Shown here one piece after another: positions 9,245 to 19,472 of a stretch of DNA of 64,000 bases (the stretch's first letter is position 1; each line of letters begins with the position of its first letter). A model generated the notes under the pieces. It made no database searches. It was given only the letters and a program-made list of their open reading frames with translations, and was not told the origin of the DNA. The translations under genes were made by a program, and so were the position numbers. Origin of the DNA: Microbacterium sp. RU33B. Lineage in GTDB: Bacteria > Actinomycetota > Actinomycetes > Actinomycetales > Microbacteriaceae. The DNA lies in assembly GCF_900155915.1 (NCBI RefSeq), contig NZ_FTPO01000001.1, forward strand, positions 1,798,001 to 1,862,000, written 5' to 3'.

Positions 9245-11926
9245 TCAGTCGCGCCCCGTGAGGCCCCAGGCGTCCTCGTCGCCCTCCGCCTCGACGACCG
9301 GGAGGCCGTCGAACTGGGAGTCCACGGCATCCGGCCCGTAGTCGACGGAGGAGGGCGCCGCGTGCGGGGCATCCTCTCCGCGCAGGCGCGCCAGGACGGC
9401 CGGCAGCTGCTCGGCCATCACGAGCACGTCGCGGGCCTTCGAGCCCTCGGACGGACCGACGATCTCGCGGGACTCGAGGAGGTCCATGAGGCGTCCGGCC
9501 TTCGCGAATCCGACGCGGAGCTTGCGCTGGAGCATCGAGGTCGAGCCGAACTGCGTCGAGATGATCTGCTCGGCGGCGGCGAGGAGCAGGTCGAGATCGT
9601 CGCCGATGTCGGCGTCGATCTCCTTCTTCTCGGCCACGGCGGCGACATCGTCGCGATACTCCGGCCGTGCCTGCCGGGTGACGTGCTTGACGACCTTCTC
9701 GATCTCCTCCTCGCTGACCCAGGCGCCCTGGACGCGGAGCGCCTTGGAAGCGCCCATGGGGAGGAACAGGGCGTCGCCCTGCCCGATGAGGCGGTCGGCT
9801 CCGGGCTGGTCGAGGATGACGCGCGAGTCGGTCACGCTCGTGACGGCGAATGCGAGCCGGGACGGCACATTCGCCTTGATGAGGCCCGTGACCACGTCGA
9901 CGGAGGGACGCTGGGTCGCGAGGACGAGGTGGATGCCGCTCGCCCGGGCGAGCTGGGTGATGCGCACGATCGAGTCCTCGACGTCGCGGGGAGCGACCAT
10001 CATGAGGTCGGCGAGCTCGTCGACCACCACCAGGAGGTACGGATAGGGCTTCAGCACGCGCTCGCTGCCGGGAGGCAGGGTGATCGACCCGTCGACGACG
10101 GCCTTGTTGAAGTCGTCGATGTGACGGAATCCGAACGACGCGAGGTCGTCGTACCGCATGTCCATCTCCTTCACGACCCACTGCAGCGCTTCCGCGGCCT
10201 TCTTGGGGTTCGTGATGATGGGTGTGATCAGGTGCGGGACGCCCGCGTACGACGTCAGCTCGACGCGCTTGGGGTCGATGAGCACCATGCGCACTTCGGA
10301 GGGCTGCGCCCGCATCAGCACGCTCGTGATCATCGAGTTGACGAAGCTGGACTTTCCCGAGCCCGTCGAGCCCGCCACCAGGAGGTGCGGCATCTTCGCG
10401 AGGTTGGCGACCACGTAGCCGCCGCCGACGTCCTTACCCACGCCGATCGTCATCGGGTGGGTCTGCGACGTGGCCGCGCCCGAGCGCAGCACGTCGCCGA
10501 GGGTCACGATCTCGCGGTCGGTGTTCGGAATCTCGACGCCGATCGCGCTCTTCCCCGGGATCGGGGCGAGGATCCGCACCTCGTTGGACGCGACGGCGTA
10601 CGAGATGTTGTTCGTGAGCGCCGTGATGCGCTCGACCTTCACACCAGGACCGAGCTCGATCTCGTACTGCGTGACGGTCGGACCGCGCGAGAAGCCCGTG
10701 ACGCGTGCGTCGACGGAGAACTGCTGCAGCACGCTCGTGACGGCGCGCACGATGTCGTCGTTGGCCTGCGAACGGGCCTTGTGCGGCGATCCGGCCGCCA
10801 GGGCGTCCACGGACGGCAGCCGGTAGGGCGTGGACGGCGTGGAGGTGCGGGCGTCGATCCCGATGCCGTCGAGACCGGGCAGCACGCCGTCCTCGGTCGG
10901 GTCGTCGTCGCGCAGACTCGTCTGCGCCTTCTTGTCGGCCTTCACCGCACCCGCCAGCACCGCCGGGTCGATGACCTCGGTGACGGAGTCGGGGGTGAAC
11001 GCCGGCACGGGTGGGAGCGAACGCACGGGCGGCACGATCGCCTGCTCGAATCCTCCCTGGGAGGAGCCGACGGGCAGGAGCTCGGTGAGATCCTGCGAAC
11101 CGATGCCGCCGTCGGGGTCTTCTTCACGGCCCGTCTTGTTGCGTCGCCACCACGGGATCGAGGGGTCGGTGGCCGCTGCGGCGGCATCCTGCGAGAAAGC
11201 GGGACCGTCGGCCGGGTCGACGCGCTCCGCGCCGAACATCCACGCGTAGAGGTCGCCGAGTCGCTGGCCGATGCGGTTCGGCGGCGTCTTGGTGAGGATC
11301 AGGATGCTGAGGGCCGTCACGACGGCCAGCACGATGCACGCGCCGACATCCGTCAGCAGCAGCGCGAGCGGCTCGGCCACCATCCACCCGAGGACGCCGC
11401 CGGCCTCGCTGAGCGCCGGGAGCCCCTGACGGGGCTGCGGGCGACCCCCGCCGATGTGGCAGTAGCCGGCGACGGTGAGGAGGAACAGCGCGAACCCGAT
11501 GCCGATGCGGCCGTTGTCGTGCACCGACGACGGATGCCGGAACAGCCATCCGGCGAGGAGCACCAGGAGCACGGGGAGGACGAATGCGACCCGCCCGACG
11601 AGGCCGCCGGCGGTGTAGGCGCTGATGTTCTTCGCGATCTCGTCGCCGACGAAGAACCACTCCACGACGGCGCCGGCGATCGCGAGCAGGACGAGCAGGA
11701 ACGGCAGTCCGTCGCGACGCTGGTCCTTCTCGAGCGTCTCCGGACCGAACGCGCGGAACAGTCCGCCGGTGGCGTGGGCGAGGCCCATCCACATGCGCAC
11801 GACGACGGGCGGCTTCTCCGTCTCGCCGACGTAGCGCTTGGGTGCGGGCGCGGACTTCTGCGCGCGCGACGAAGAGCCCTTCGCGGGCGCACGACCACGT
11901 GTGGTCGGGCTGGAGGTCCTGGCCAT
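9245..11926 (-). CDS. ftsK: DNA translocase FtsK/SpoIIIE
   Basis: An 893-residue septum-located DNA pump that clears and aligns chromosome termini at division. Four to five N-terminal membrane helices lie at roughly residues 55-230, followed by a proline/acidic linker. The motor has Walker A GSTGSGKS near residue 520, and Walker B within [13 protein letters not shown]. The C-terminal winged-helix gamma domain that reads KOPS/SRS sites is present ([20 protein letters not shown]). I chose the ATG at 11926 (MARTSS), giving a normal basic cytoplasmic head; the ATG at 12007 is also open but adds atypical residues. Confidence 0.95.
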   Translation of the reverse strand: MARTSSPTTRGRAPAKGSSSRAQKSAPAPKRYVGETEKPPVVVRMWMGLAHATGGLFRAFGPETLEKDQRRDGLPFLLVLLAIAGAVVEWFFVGDEIAKNISAYTAGGLVGRVAFVLPVLLVLLAGWLFRHPSSVHDNGRIGIGFALFLLTVAGYCHIGGGRPQPRQGLPALSEAGGVLGWMVAEPLALLLTDVGACIVLAVVTALSILILTKTPPNRIGQRLGDLYAWMFGAERVDPADGPAFSQDAAAAATDPSIPWWRRNKTGREEDPDGGIGSQDLTELLPVGSSQGGFEQAIVPPVRSLPPVPAFTPDSVTEVIDPAVLAGAVKADKKAQTSLRDDDPTEDGVLPGLDGIGIDARTSTPSTPYRLPSVDALAAGSPHKARSQANDDIVRAVTSVLQQFSVDARVTGFSRGPTVTQYEIELGPGVKVERITALTNNISYAVASNEVRILAPIPGKSAIGVEIPNTDREIVTLGDVLRSGAATSQTHPMTIGVGKDVGGGYVVANLAKMPHLLVAGSTGSGKSSFVNSMITSVLMRAQPSEVRMVLIDPKRVELTSYAGVPHLITPIITNPKKAAEALQWVVKEMDMRYDDLASFGFRHIDDFNKAVVDGSITLPPGSERVLKPYPYLLVVVDELADLMMVAPRDVEDSIVRITQLARASGIHLVLATQRPSVDVVTGLIKANVPSRLAFAVTSVTDSRVILDQPGADRLIGQGDALFLPMGASKALRVQGAWVSEEEIEKVVKHVTRQARPEYRDDVAAVAEKKEIDADIGDDLDLLLAAAEQIISTQFGSTSMLQRKLRVGFAKAGRLMDLLESREIVGPSEGSKARDVLVMAEQLPAVLARLRGEDAPHAAPSSVDYGPDAVDSQFDGLPVVEAEGDEDAWGLTGRD

Positions 11927-12038
11927 CCCCCCACGGTACGTCCCGCAGGCGGCAAACCCCCGGAACGACGCGACCCTTCGACTAGCTCGGGGACTGCCCG
12001 TCCACATGCTCAGGGACCGGCGTGACGCGGTCGTGCGG

Positions 12039-12533
12039 TCAGCGCAGACGCTTGACCATCGTGTCGCGGCCGTGACCGGGCTGGGTCACGGCGAAGCCCT
12101 CGCTGCGGTACAGGCTCACGGCGAAGTTGCCCCGCTCGACGCTCAGGCTGAGTCGGGCGAACCCCTGCGCCCGCGCGTGGTCGCACAGGCTCTGCAGGAG
12201 CGCGCGACCCACGCCGTGCGCGCGCCAGATCGGCCGTACGCCGATGATCAGCTCGGGCACCCCCGTGCCGACGTACGCGAAGCCCGGATCGGTGCGCGGG
12301 AACATCCGGTACCACGCGGCGCCCACCGGCTCGCCGTGCGCGTCGAGGGCCACGAAGCCCGCGTCGCTCGAACGCATCCATCCCGAGACGTACCGACTGT
12401 GGTCCGGGTGGGTGAGCACCTCGTGTCGAGGGCGCACACCACCCTGGCTCCAGTTCGCCGCCTCCACGACCATGTCGCCGAGGAACGACCCGTCGGCCTG
12501 CCCCGCGGGGCGCACGGTGAAGGTCTGCGGCAT
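12039..12533 (-). CDS. GNAT family N-acetyltransferase
   Basis: A 164-residue acetyltransferase of unknown substrate. The acetyl-CoA binding loop is [17 protein letters not shown] around residues 98-114, and the C-terminal strand-helix reads [21 protein letters not shown]. It is transcribed with rnj, 23 nt downstream of that gene, and precedes ftsK by 112 nt. A GNAT in this position between rnj and ftsK is a recurrent arrangement in related genera as I recall it; nothing in the sequence identifies the acceptor. Confidence 0.85.
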   Translation of the reverse strand: MPQTFTVRPAGQADGSFLGDMVVEAANWSQGGVRPRHEVLTHPDHSRYVSGWMRSSDAGFVALDAHGEPVGAAWYRMFPRTDPGFAYVGTGVPELIIGVRPIWRAHGVGRALLQSLCDHARAQGFARLSLSVERGNFAVSLYRSEGFAVTQPGHGRDTMVKRLR

Positions 12534-12556
12534 GCAGGCAGTCTAGGCGCGGGGTG

Positions 12557-14233
12557 TTACGCCTCGATGACGAGCGGGATGATCATCGGACGACGGCGCA
12601 GCGACTGGTTCACCCAGCGGCCGATCGTGCGTCGCACCACCTGCGCCAGCGCGTGCGAGTCGCGCACGCCCGACTGGGCGGCGTCGGCGAGCGCCGCGGC
12701 GATCTTGGGCTTGACGGCGTCGAACACCGAGTCGTCCTCGGCGAATCCGCGGGCGTGGATCTCGGGACCCGAGATCACCCGGCCGGTGGCGGCATCCACC
12801 ACAACGATGACGGAGATGAAGCCCTCCTCCCCCAGGATCCGGCGGTCCTTGAGATCGGCGTCGGTGATCTCGCCGACCGAGGAGCCGTCGACGTAGACGA
12901 AGCCGAGGTCGAGCTGGCCGACGACCTTGGCGTCGCCGCCCTTGAGGTCGATGACCGTGCCGTTCTCGCCGAGGATCGTGCGCTCGGGCGAGATCCCGGT
13001 GGCCTGGGCGAGCTTGGCATTCGCCATCAGGTGGCGGTACTCGCCGTGCACCGGCAGCACGTTCTTCGGCTTGAGGATGTTGTAGCAGTAGAGGAGCTCC
13101 CCCGCCGCAGCGTGGCCGGAGACGTGCACCTTGGCGTTGCCCTTGTGCACGACGTTGGCGCCGAGCTTGGTCAGCCCGTCGATGACGCGGTAGATGGCGT
13201 TCTCGTTGCCGGGGATCTGGCTCGAGGCGAGGATGATCGTGTCGCCCGGACCCGGCTCGATCTCGTGGTCGTTGTTCGCCATGCGGCTGAGCACGGCCAT
13301 CGGCTCGCCCTGCGAACCCGTCGACATGTAGACGATCCGGTCGTCGGGAAGATCCCGCGCCTTCTTGTAGTCGATGAGCACGCCCTCGGGCACCTTGAGG
13401 TACCCGAGCGTCTCGGCGATCGTCATGTTGCGCACCATGCTGCGGCCCAGGAGCGCGACACGGCGCCCGTGGGCGGCCGCGGCATCCAGCACCTGCTGCA
13501 CGCGGTGCACGTGGCTCGAGAAGCTCGCCACGATCACGCGGCGCGGCGCGCGCCCGATCACCTGGTCGAGCACCGGTCCGATCTCGCGCTCGAGCGGCGT
13601 GAAGCCGGGCACGTCGGCATTGGTGGAGTCGACGAGGAAGAGGTCGATCCCCTCCTCACCGAGCCGCGAGAACGCCCGGAGGTCGGTGAGCCGGCCGTCC
13701 AGCGGCAGCTGGTCCATCTTGAAGTCGCCGGTGGCCAGCACCATGCCGGCGGGCGTGCGGATCGCGACGGCGAGCGCATCGGGGATCGAGTGGTTGACCG
13801 CCACGAACTCGCACTCGAACGGACCGAGCTTCTCGACATCCCCTTCCTTCACGGTGAGCGTGAAGGGCTTGATGCGGTGCTCCTTGAGCTTGGCCTCGAT
13901 CAGCGCCAGCGTGAGCCCTGATCCCACGATGGGGATGTCGGACTTGAGCTTGAGCAGGTACGGCACGGCGCCGATGTGGTCTTCGTGTCCGTGGGTCAGC
14001 ACGATCGCGACGATGTCGTCGAGGCGCCCCTTGATCGGCTCGAAGTCCGGGAGGATCAGGTCGACCCCCGGCTGGTGCTCTTCGGGGAACAGCACTCCGC
14101 AGTCGACGACGAGCAGCTTGCCCTCGTACTCGAACACGGTCATGTTGCGGCCGACCTCGCCGAGTCCGCCGAGCGGGGTGACGCGCAGCGTCCCCTGCTC
14201 GAGTGCGGGCGGGTCGTACACGTTCGTGGCCAT
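12557..14233 (-). CDS. rnj: ribonuclease J
   Basis: A 558-residue metallo-beta-lactamase/beta-CASP RNase with endo- and 5'-exonuclease activity, central to mRNA decay and rRNA maturation. The zinc site HGHEDH lies at residues 81-86, with further ligands in VNHSIPDA and TGDFKMD. The beta-CASP motifs SFSSHVHR and STGSQGEP and the C-terminal HVSGHA block are present. The length equals that of the actinobacterial RNase J family. It follows dapA in the same direction with a 57-nt gap, the common rnj-dapA arrangement of actinobacteria. Confidence 0.96.
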   Translation of the reverse strand: MATNVYDPPALEQGTLRVTPLGGLGEVGRNMTVFEYEGKLLVVDCGVLFPEEHQPGVDLILPDFEPIKGRLDDIVAIVLTHGHEDHIGAVPYLLKLKSDIPIVGSGLTLALIEAKLKEHRIKPFTLTVKEGDVEKLGPFECEFVAVNHSIPDALAVAIRTPAGMVLATGDFKMDQLPLDGRLTDLRAFSRLGEEGIDLFLVDSTNADVPGFTPLEREIGPVLDQVIGRAPRRVIVASFSSHVHRVQQVLDAAAAHGRRVALLGRSMVRNMTIAETLGYLKVPEGVLIDYKKARDLPDDRIVYMSTGSQGEPMAVLSRMANNDHEIEPGPGDTIILASSQIPGNENAIYRVIDGLTKLGANVVHKGNAKVHVSGHAAAGELLYCYNILKPKNVLPVHGEYRHLMANAKLAQATGISPERTILGENGTVIDLKGGDAKVVGQLDLGFVYVDGSSVGEITDADLKDRRILGEEGFISVIVVVDAATGRVISGPEIHARGFAEDDSVFDAVKPKIAAALADAAQSGVRDSHALAQVVRRTIGRWVNQSLRRRPMIIPLVIEA

Positions 14234-14290
14234 CAGTCGCCTTTCCTCAGGATGCCGTGCATCCCTGTGCGCCCATCGCGGGCGGCTTGT

Positions 14291-15268
14291 TCATCGCGTG
14301 GTGCCCGACACCTTCGGCAGCGCGCCGCCGGCGGCGGCGTTGCGGTCGGGACGGAAGTTGGAGAAGTCGGCGCCCGGAACGTCCTTCACGAGGGCGAGCT
14401 CGTCTTCGATCTTGGCCGCTTCCCACTCCTCGGGACCCACGAGCGGCAGCCGCACGCGCGGGCTGCCGATGCGGCCCAGACCGTGCAGGATGTACTTCGC
14501 CGCGACCGTGCCCGGGACGTGGGTCATGACGGCGCGGACGAGCGGCTCGAGCTGCTGGTGCGCCGCGGTCGCGGCCTTCAGGTCGCCCGCGTTGACGGCG
14601 TCGACGATGACCCGGTACGGCTGGGCGGCGACGTTCGCGGTGACGCCGATGAGGCCGGTCGCCCCGATCGCGAGGTGCGGCAGGACATTGGCGTCGTCGC
14701 CGGAGAAGTACATGAGATCGGTCTGATTGAGCACACGGCTGACCTCGGAGAAGTCGCCCTTGGCGTCTTTGATCGCGAGGATGTTCGGGTGCTTGGCGAG
14801 CCGCAGGATCGTCTCGTAGCGGATGGGCACACCCGTGCGCCCCGGGATGTCGTACAGGATGACGGGGAGGTCGGTCGCATCGGCCACGAGCCGGAAGTGC
14901 GTGAGGATGCCCGCCTGGGTCGGCTTGTTGTAGTACGGCGTGACGATCATGATGCCGTCGGCGCCGGCTTTCTCACTGGCCTTGTAGAGCTCGATCGCGT
15001 GCGCGGTCTCGTTCGAGCCGCCACCGGTGATGATCTTGGCGCGGCCGGCCGCGACATCCTTGCCGACCTCGACGAGGCGGATCTTCTCGGCATCCGTCAG
15101 CGTGCTGGTCTCGCCCGTGGTGCCCGTCACGACGATGCCGTCGGCACCGGCGGTGATGACGTCGTCGATGTGCTTCTCGACGGCGGGCCAATCGACCTCG
15201 CCGTCGGCAGCCATCGGAGTGAGGAGCGCGACGAGGACCTGGCCGAAGGGATTGCCGGGGTGCGTCAT
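14291..15268 (-). CDS. dapA: 4-hydroxy-tetrahydrodipicolinate synthase
   Basis: A 325-residue TIM-barrel aldolase that condenses pyruvate with aspartate semialdehyde, the first committed step of the DAP/lysine route. The Schiff-base lysine is K167 in AIKDAKG, the active-site tyrosine is Y139 in LYDIPGRTG with R144 alongside, and the TGTTGE substrate loop is at 48-53. The ATG at 15268 gives the usual N-terminus and follows GAAGGA directly. The frame stays open upstream but only over the SDR gene's end. It is followed by rnj. Confidence 0.95.
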   Translation of the reverse strand: MTHPGNPFGQVLVALLTPMAADGEVDWPAVEKHIDDVITAGADGIVVTGTTGETSTLTDAEKIRLVEVGKDVAAGRAKIITGGGSNETAHAIELYKASEKAGADGIMIVTPYYNKPTQAGILTHFRLVADATDLPVILYDIPGRTGVPIRYETILRLAKHPNILAIKDAKGDFSEVSRVLNQTDLMYFSGDDANVLPHLAIGATGLIGVTANVAAQPYRVIVDAVNAGDLKAATAAHQQLEPLVRAVMTHVPGTVAAKYILHGLGRIGSPRVRLPLVGPEEWEAAKIEDELALVKDVPGADFSNFRPDRNAAAGGALPKVSGTTR

Positions 15269-15326
15269 TCCTTCAGGGTATCGGTTCGCCCGGATGCCGC
15301 GTGGCCGCGGATCGGCGCGCGCAGGG

Positions 15327-16088
15327 TCAGCGACCGCGACCGCCGAGGGTCGCCGTGACGGAGTCGGGCAGGAACGCCACCAGGCGGCGGATGGCCTTAT
15401 AGCGCAACGACGGCACGGAGACGCTCGCCCCGCGGGCGGCGTCGCGCAGCGACTCGGCGACCACGTCGCGCGCATCGAGCCACATGCAGTCGGCGATGCC
15501 CTCGTTGCCGGGCGCGAGTCCCATGCGCTCGTGGAAGTTGGTGTGCGTGAAGCCGGGGCACACGGCGGTGACCGTCACTCCGCGCGGCGTGTAGGCGACG
15601 TTGGCCCAGCGGCTGAAGGAGATGAGCCACTGCTTGCAGGCGCCGTAGGTCGAGCGCGGCAGGAAGCCCGCGACGGATGCCACGTTCAGGATGCGGCCGC
15701 TGCCGCGAGCGAGCATCGGGCCCAGTGCGGCGTGAATGAGCCGCATCGACACCTCCACGTGCAGCTGGAGATGCGCGACCTCGGACTCGACGTCGTTGGT
15801 CTCGAACGCGAGCGGCAGCCCGAATCCCGCGTTGTTCACGAGCACGGCGACGGGCCGCGCAGGATCGGCGAGGCGCCGCTCGACCTTGGCGCGCTGGCGG
15901 GGCTTGAGCAGATCGGCGGCGAGCACCTCGACCGATACGCCGTGCGCGGCGCGCAGCGAGCTCGCGAGGCGTTCGAGCGCGTCTTCGTCACGGGCGACGA
16001 GGACGAGGTCGGCGCCGCGCTTCGCGAGCTGCGCGGCGTACTCGGCTCCGAGGCCCGAGCTCGCTCCGGTGATGAGGGCCGTGGTCAT
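15327..16088 (-). CDS. short-chain dehydrogenase/reductase
   Basis: A 253-residue classical SDR with a Rossmann fold. The cofactor motif is TGASSGLG at residues 7-14, NNAG is at 85-88, and the catalytic residues are S138, Y148 and K152 (YGACK). VARDE after the second strand suggests NADP(H) preference. The substrate is unknown; close homologues are annotated DltE-like or as generic SDRs. It sits between folA and dapA on the same strand (gaps 10 and 58 nt). Confidence 0.88.
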   Translation of the reverse strand: MTTALITGASSGLGAEYAAQLAKRGADLVLVARDEDALERLASSLRAAHGVSVEVLAADLLKPRQRAKVERRLADPARPVAVLVNNAGFGLPLAFETNDVESEVAHLQLHVEVSMRLIHAALGPMLARGSGRILNVASVAGFLPRSTYGACKQWLISFSRWANVAYTPRGVTVTAVCPGFTHTNFHERMGLAPGNEGIADCMWLDARDVVAESLRDAARGASVSVPSLRYKAIRRLVAFLPDSVTATLGGRGR

Positions 16089-16098
16089 GCGTGCCAGC

Positions 16099-16599
16099 CT
16101 AGGCGGGACGCGTGAGCCTCAGGAACCGGTACCGGATGCCGGTGCGCGAGGTCGCCCACGCGCCCTCGTCGGCGATGTCCCAGGCCGAGCGGTCGGGCGC
16201 GAACGTGTCGCCGTCGACGACCAGGTCGAGCTCGGTCACCTCGAGACGGTCGGCGATCGCCATCGCCTCGCGGAAGAGCGCGCCGCCGCCGATCACCCAG
16301 ACGCGATCGGGCGCGGTCGCCCTGGCGAGCTCGAGCGCCTCGGCCAGCGACGACGCGCGCTCGGCGCCGTCGGCCGACCAGTCGGACCGCCGCGTCACGA
16401 CGATGTTGCGGCGACCGGGGAGCGGGCGGAACCGGTCGGGGAACGACTCCCACGTGCGCCGGCCCATCACCACGGGCTCGCCCATCGTGAGCGACTTGAA
16501 GTGCGCCAGGTCTTCGGGCACGTGCCACGGCATCCCGCCGTCCGCCCCGATGACACCCCCGGACGCCTCGGCCCACACGAGGCCGACGGGCGTCGTCAT
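16099..16599 (-). CDS. folA: dihydrofolate reductase
   Basis: A 166-residue enzyme that regenerates tetrahydrofolate with NADPH. It shows the start [27 protein letters not shown], split here around residue 20, with the substrate-binding acid in the PEDLAHFK helix, the GRRTWESFP loop and [10 protein letters not shown] toward the C-terminal half. Its ATG at 16599 overlaps the thyA stop as ATGA, coupling the dihydrofolate-producing and dihydrofolate-consuming reactions. Confidence 0.95.
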   Translation of the reverse strand: MTTPVGLVWAEASGGVIGADGGMPWHVPEDLAHFKSLTMGEPVVMGRRTWESFPDRFRPLPGRRNIVVTRRSDWSADGAERASSLAEALELARATAPDRVWVIGGGALFREAMAIADRLEVTELDLVVDGDTFAPDRSAWDIADEGAWATSRTGIRYRFLRLTRPA

Positions 16600-17414
16600 A
16601 CCGCGACCGCTCCGCGGATCGCCGGGTGGTGCCGGTAGTCCTCGACGACGAAGTCGTCGTAGGCGTAGTCGAAGATCGAATCCGGCTTCCGGGCGAACGA
16701 CAGCGTCGGATACGGGTAGGGCTCACGCGTGAGCTGCTCGCGCACCTGTTCGACGTGATTGTCGTAGATGTGGCAGTCGCCGCCGGTCCACACGAAGTCG
16801 CCCGGCTCGAGCCCGGTCTGCTGGGCGACCATGAGCGTCAGCAGAGCGTAGGAGGCGATGTTGAAGGGGACGCCGAGGAAGAGGTCGGCGCTGCGCTGGT
16901 AGAGCTGGCACGACAGGCGTCCGTCGGCGACGTAGAACTGGAAGAGCGCGTGGCACGGCGCGAGGGCCATGTCGGGGATGTCGGCGGGATTCCACGCCGA
17001 CACGATCAGGCGGCGCGAGTCGGGATTGGTGCGGATCTGCTCGACGACCTGCGAGATCTGGTCGATGTGCTGCCCTCCCGGCGCCGGCCAGGAGCGCCAC
17101 TGCACCCCGTATACGGGGCCGAGCTCGCCGGACGCATCCGCCCACTCGTCCCAGATCGTGACGCCGTTCTCCTGAAGCCACCGAACGTTCGATTCTCCGC
17201 GGAGGAACCACAGCAGCTCGTACGCGATCGACTTGAAGTGAACGCGCTTGGTCGTGATGAGGGGGAACCCCTGCGACAGATCGAAGCGGAGCTGTCGGCC
17301 GAAACTGCTGCGCGTGCCCGTTCCCGTGCGATCGTCCTTGTGGACGCCGTGGTCGAGCACGTCGCGCAGGAGGTCTTCATACGGGGTCGGGATCGCAAGC
17401 GTCACGCGTGCCAC
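16596..17414 (-). CDS. thyA: thymidylate synthase
   Basis: A 272-residue enzyme that methylates dUMP to dTMP using methylene-tetrahydrofolate and releases dihydrofolate for FolA. The catalytic cysteine is C154 in [20 protein letters not shown] at about 29-36 and [17 protein letters not shown] are the dUMP-binding segments. Full length. Having the classical ThyA, rather than or beside the flavin-dependent ThyX, is a choice seen in this family of bacteria. No ThyX is visible in the window. Confidence 0.96.
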   Translation of the reverse strand: MARVTLAIPTPYEDLLRDVLDHGVHKDDRTGTGTRSSFGRQLRFDLSQGFPLITTKRVHFKSIAYELLWFLRGESNVRWLQENGVTIWDEWADASGELGPVYGVQWRSWPAPGGQHIDQISQVVEQIRTNPDSRRLIVSAWNPADIPDMALAPCHALFQFYVADGRLSCQLYQRSADLFLGVPFNIASYALLTLMVAQQTGLEPGDFVWTGGDCHIYDNHVEQVREQLTREPYPYPTLSFARKPDSIFDYAYDDFVVEDYRHHPAIRGAVAV

Positions 17415-17520
17415 GATACCGGCGCCGGTGCCGCCGGAGGGCGGCCGCGCGCGGGGGCTGCCCGGGCGATCATGACGGATTCGGCGCCCGTTCAGGAGAA
17501 ATTAGTTATCCTGGGGAGTT

Positions 17521-17964
17521 GTGACCCTTGCCAGCGCCCTCATCGGCCTCACCGCACTCCTCGTGGTGACGGTCGCACTCGGCGTCTTCCTGCAGTGGAG
17601 ACAGAACCGCCCGCAGCGCCATATCGCGCACGAAGTCGTGGAGCCCGCCCGCCTCGGCGCCGACTCCCTCGGCGAGACGGCGACACTCCTGCAGTTCAGC
17701 ACCGAGCTCTGCTCGCGCTGCCCCGGCGTGCACCGCACCCTGTCGGCACTGGCAGAGGGATACGAGGGCGTCCGCCACCTCGACATCGATGTGACCCACC
17801 GCCCCGACATCGCCAAGCACTTCCACGTGATGCAGACGCCGACCACGCTCATCCTCGACAAGTCCGGCGTGATCCAGACCCGCTTCGGCGGCGCCCCGAG
17901 CCGCGGGGTGGTCGAGCTCGAACTCGCCCGCCTGCTGTCCGAGGCCGAGCCTGCTCGCGCCTGA
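17521..17964 (+). CDS. membrane-anchored thioredoxin-like protein
   Basis: A 147-residue protein with an N-terminal membrane helix (residues 5-24, with VFLQWRQNR after it) and a thioredoxin fold with the redox pair C64-SRC-C67 followed by proline (LCSRCPG). The cis-proline strand MQTPTTLILD is also present. The start is the GTG at 17521, after a GGGGAG-type site. The anchor suggests a membrane-tethered oxidoreductase; whether the domain faces in or out is not clear. It begins a short plus-strand run with osmC and a TIGR01777 gene, divergent from thyA. Confidence 0.78.
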   Translation: MTLASALIGLTALLVVTVALGVFLQWRQNRPQRHIAHEVVEPARLGADSLGETATLLQFSTELCSRCPGVHRTLSALAEGYEGVRHLDIDVTHRPDIAKHFHVMQTPTTLILDKSGVIQTRFGGAPSRGVVELELARLLSEAEPARA

Positions 17965-18116
17965 GCGCGCTCTCGGAACGATCCCGGGCCACGGCCTCCC
18001 AGGCATCCGTCGACCGGCGCGCCACGAGGTCGTGTCAACCCCTCCCCGCACCCCCGTGCGCTCGTTAGGCTGAGTCGCGTGCGCTCCTCCGGCGCGCGGA
18101 ACGAGAAGGAGTCAGC

Positions 18117-18542
18117 ATGAGCGTCACGAGCGAAGCCAGCACGTCGTGGAAGGGAAGCCTCTTCGAGGGCTCCGGCGAGATCGCCCTGGAGACCTCCAAC
18201 CAGGGGCCGTTCGCCGTGAACTGGAAGGCTCGCGCCGAGGGATCCACGTCGGTGACGACTCCCGAGGAGCTCCTCGCCGCGGCGCACTCGTCGTGCTTCA
18301 GCATGGCCCTCGCCCACGCCCTCGCCGAGAACGGCACTCCGCCGACGAGCGTGGAGACCACGGCATCCGTCACCTTCGTGCCCGGCAAGGGCATCTCGGG
18401 CAGCCACCTCAACGTCGAGGCCGTCGTGCCGGGGCTCAGCGCGGAGGACTTCGCGCGGATCGCCGCAGGGGCCAAGGACGGCTGCCCCGTCTCGCAGGCC
18501 CTCACGGGCATCGAGATCACCCTCGAGGCATCGCTCGCCTGA
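18117..18542 (+). CDS. OsmC/Ohr family peroxiredoxin
   Basis: A 141-residue cytoplasmic thiol peroxidase that reduces organic hydroperoxides. The two active-site cysteines are C60 in AAHSSCFSMAL and C123 in KDGCPVSQAL. The sequence around them fits the OsmC subgroup more than Ohr. An AGAAGGAG site precedes the ATG. It lies 15 nt before the TIGR01777 gene, so the two are probably co-transcribed. Confidence 0.92.
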   Translation: MSVTSEASTSWKGSLFEGSGEIALETSNQGPFAVNWKARAEGSTSVTTPEELLAAAHSSCFSMALAHALAENGTPPTSVETTASVTFVPGKGISGSHLNVEAVVPGLSAEDFARIAAGAKDGCPVSQALTGIEITLEASLA

Positions 18543-18557
18543 CGGCGGGAGCATCGG

Positions 18558-19460
18558 ATGCCACGCCGCGTCGTCATCTCGGGGGCATCCGGCCTCATCG
18601 GCACAGCCCTGACCGACAGCCTGCGCCGTGACGGCGTGGACGTCACGCGCCTCGTCCGTCGTCCGGCGCAGTCGCCGGACGAGGTCGAATGGGACCCGGG
18701 CTATCGCGCCCTCGATCCCGGCGTGCTCGCGGGCGCGGACGCCGTCGTCGGCCTGAGCGGGGCCAGCATCGGCCGTTTCCCGTGGACGCCGAAGTACAAG
18801 AGCACGCTCCTGTGGTCGCGCGTCTCCCCCACCCGCACGCTGTCGGCCGCGATCACCGCGCTGGGAGCGGATGCCCCGGCCTTCGTTTCGGCGTCGGCCG
18901 TGGGCTACTACGGTTCGGCGCCGGGAGTGAAGCTCGACGAGGCGTCGCCGCGCGGCGAGTCCTTCCTCGCCGATCTGTGCGGCGAGTGGGAGGCCGCGGC
19001 GCTCTCCGCCGCCTCCACGACGCGCGTCGCACTGCTGCGCACCGCGCCGATCGTGCACGTCGGCGGGGTGCTCAAGCCGCTCATCCTCCTGACCAAGGCG
19101 GGAGTCTCGGGACCGATCGGGCGAGGCACCCAGGTGTGGCCCTGGATCTCGCTGGAGGATGAGGTGCGCGCCATCCGGCACGTCATCGACTCCGACATCG
19201 CCGGCCCGGTGAACCTCACGGGCCCGACACGGGCGACCGCGAACGACCTCGGCTTCGCCCTCGCCGTGCGCCTCAACCGCCCCTTCGTCGTGCGGGCTCC
19301 CGTCTGGGGAATGAAGCTCGCACTCGGCAGCGACGCGACGGAGGCGATCCTGACGAGCGACGCGGACGTGGCACCCCGAGTGCTCGAGGCATCCGGATTC
19401 GCGTTCGACCATCCGACGGTCGAGGCGGCCGTCGCCGCCGCGGTGCCGGCCCGCCGCTAG
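18558..19460 (+). CDS. TIGR01777 family NAD-dependent epimerase/dehydratase
   Basis: A 300-residue extended-SDR-like protein (YfcH/SulA-type family). The dinucleotide motif ISGASGLIG is at residues 7-15, with LSGASIGRFPWTPKYK, SASAVGYYG and PWISLEDEVRAI as family landmarks. A DUF1731 C-terminal domain covers roughly the last 50 residues. Substrate and physiological role are not established for the family. It ends 12 nt from the convergent lipoprotein gene. Confidence 0.88.
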   Translation: MPRRVVISGASGLIGTALTDSLRRDGVDVTRLVRRPAQSPDEVEWDPGYRALDPGVLAGADAVVGLSGASIGRFPWTPKYKSTLLWSRVSPTRTLSAAITALGADAPAFVSASAVGYYGSAPGVKLDEASPRGESFLADLCGEWEAAALSAASTTRVALLRTAPIVHVGGVLKPLILLTKAGVSGPIGRGTQVWPWISLEDEVRAIRHVIDSDIAGPVNLTGPTRATANDLGFALAVRLNRPFVVRAPVWGMKLALGSDATEAILTSDADVAPRVLEASGFAFDHPTVEAAVAAAVPARR

Positions 19461-19472
19461 CCCGGCGGGTCG

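Noticed and set aside
9362..12025. An 887-codon plus-strand open frame opposite ftsK
   Set aside because: Low-complexity Arg/Asp/Gly/His translation with no motif, fully antisense to an intact ftsK.
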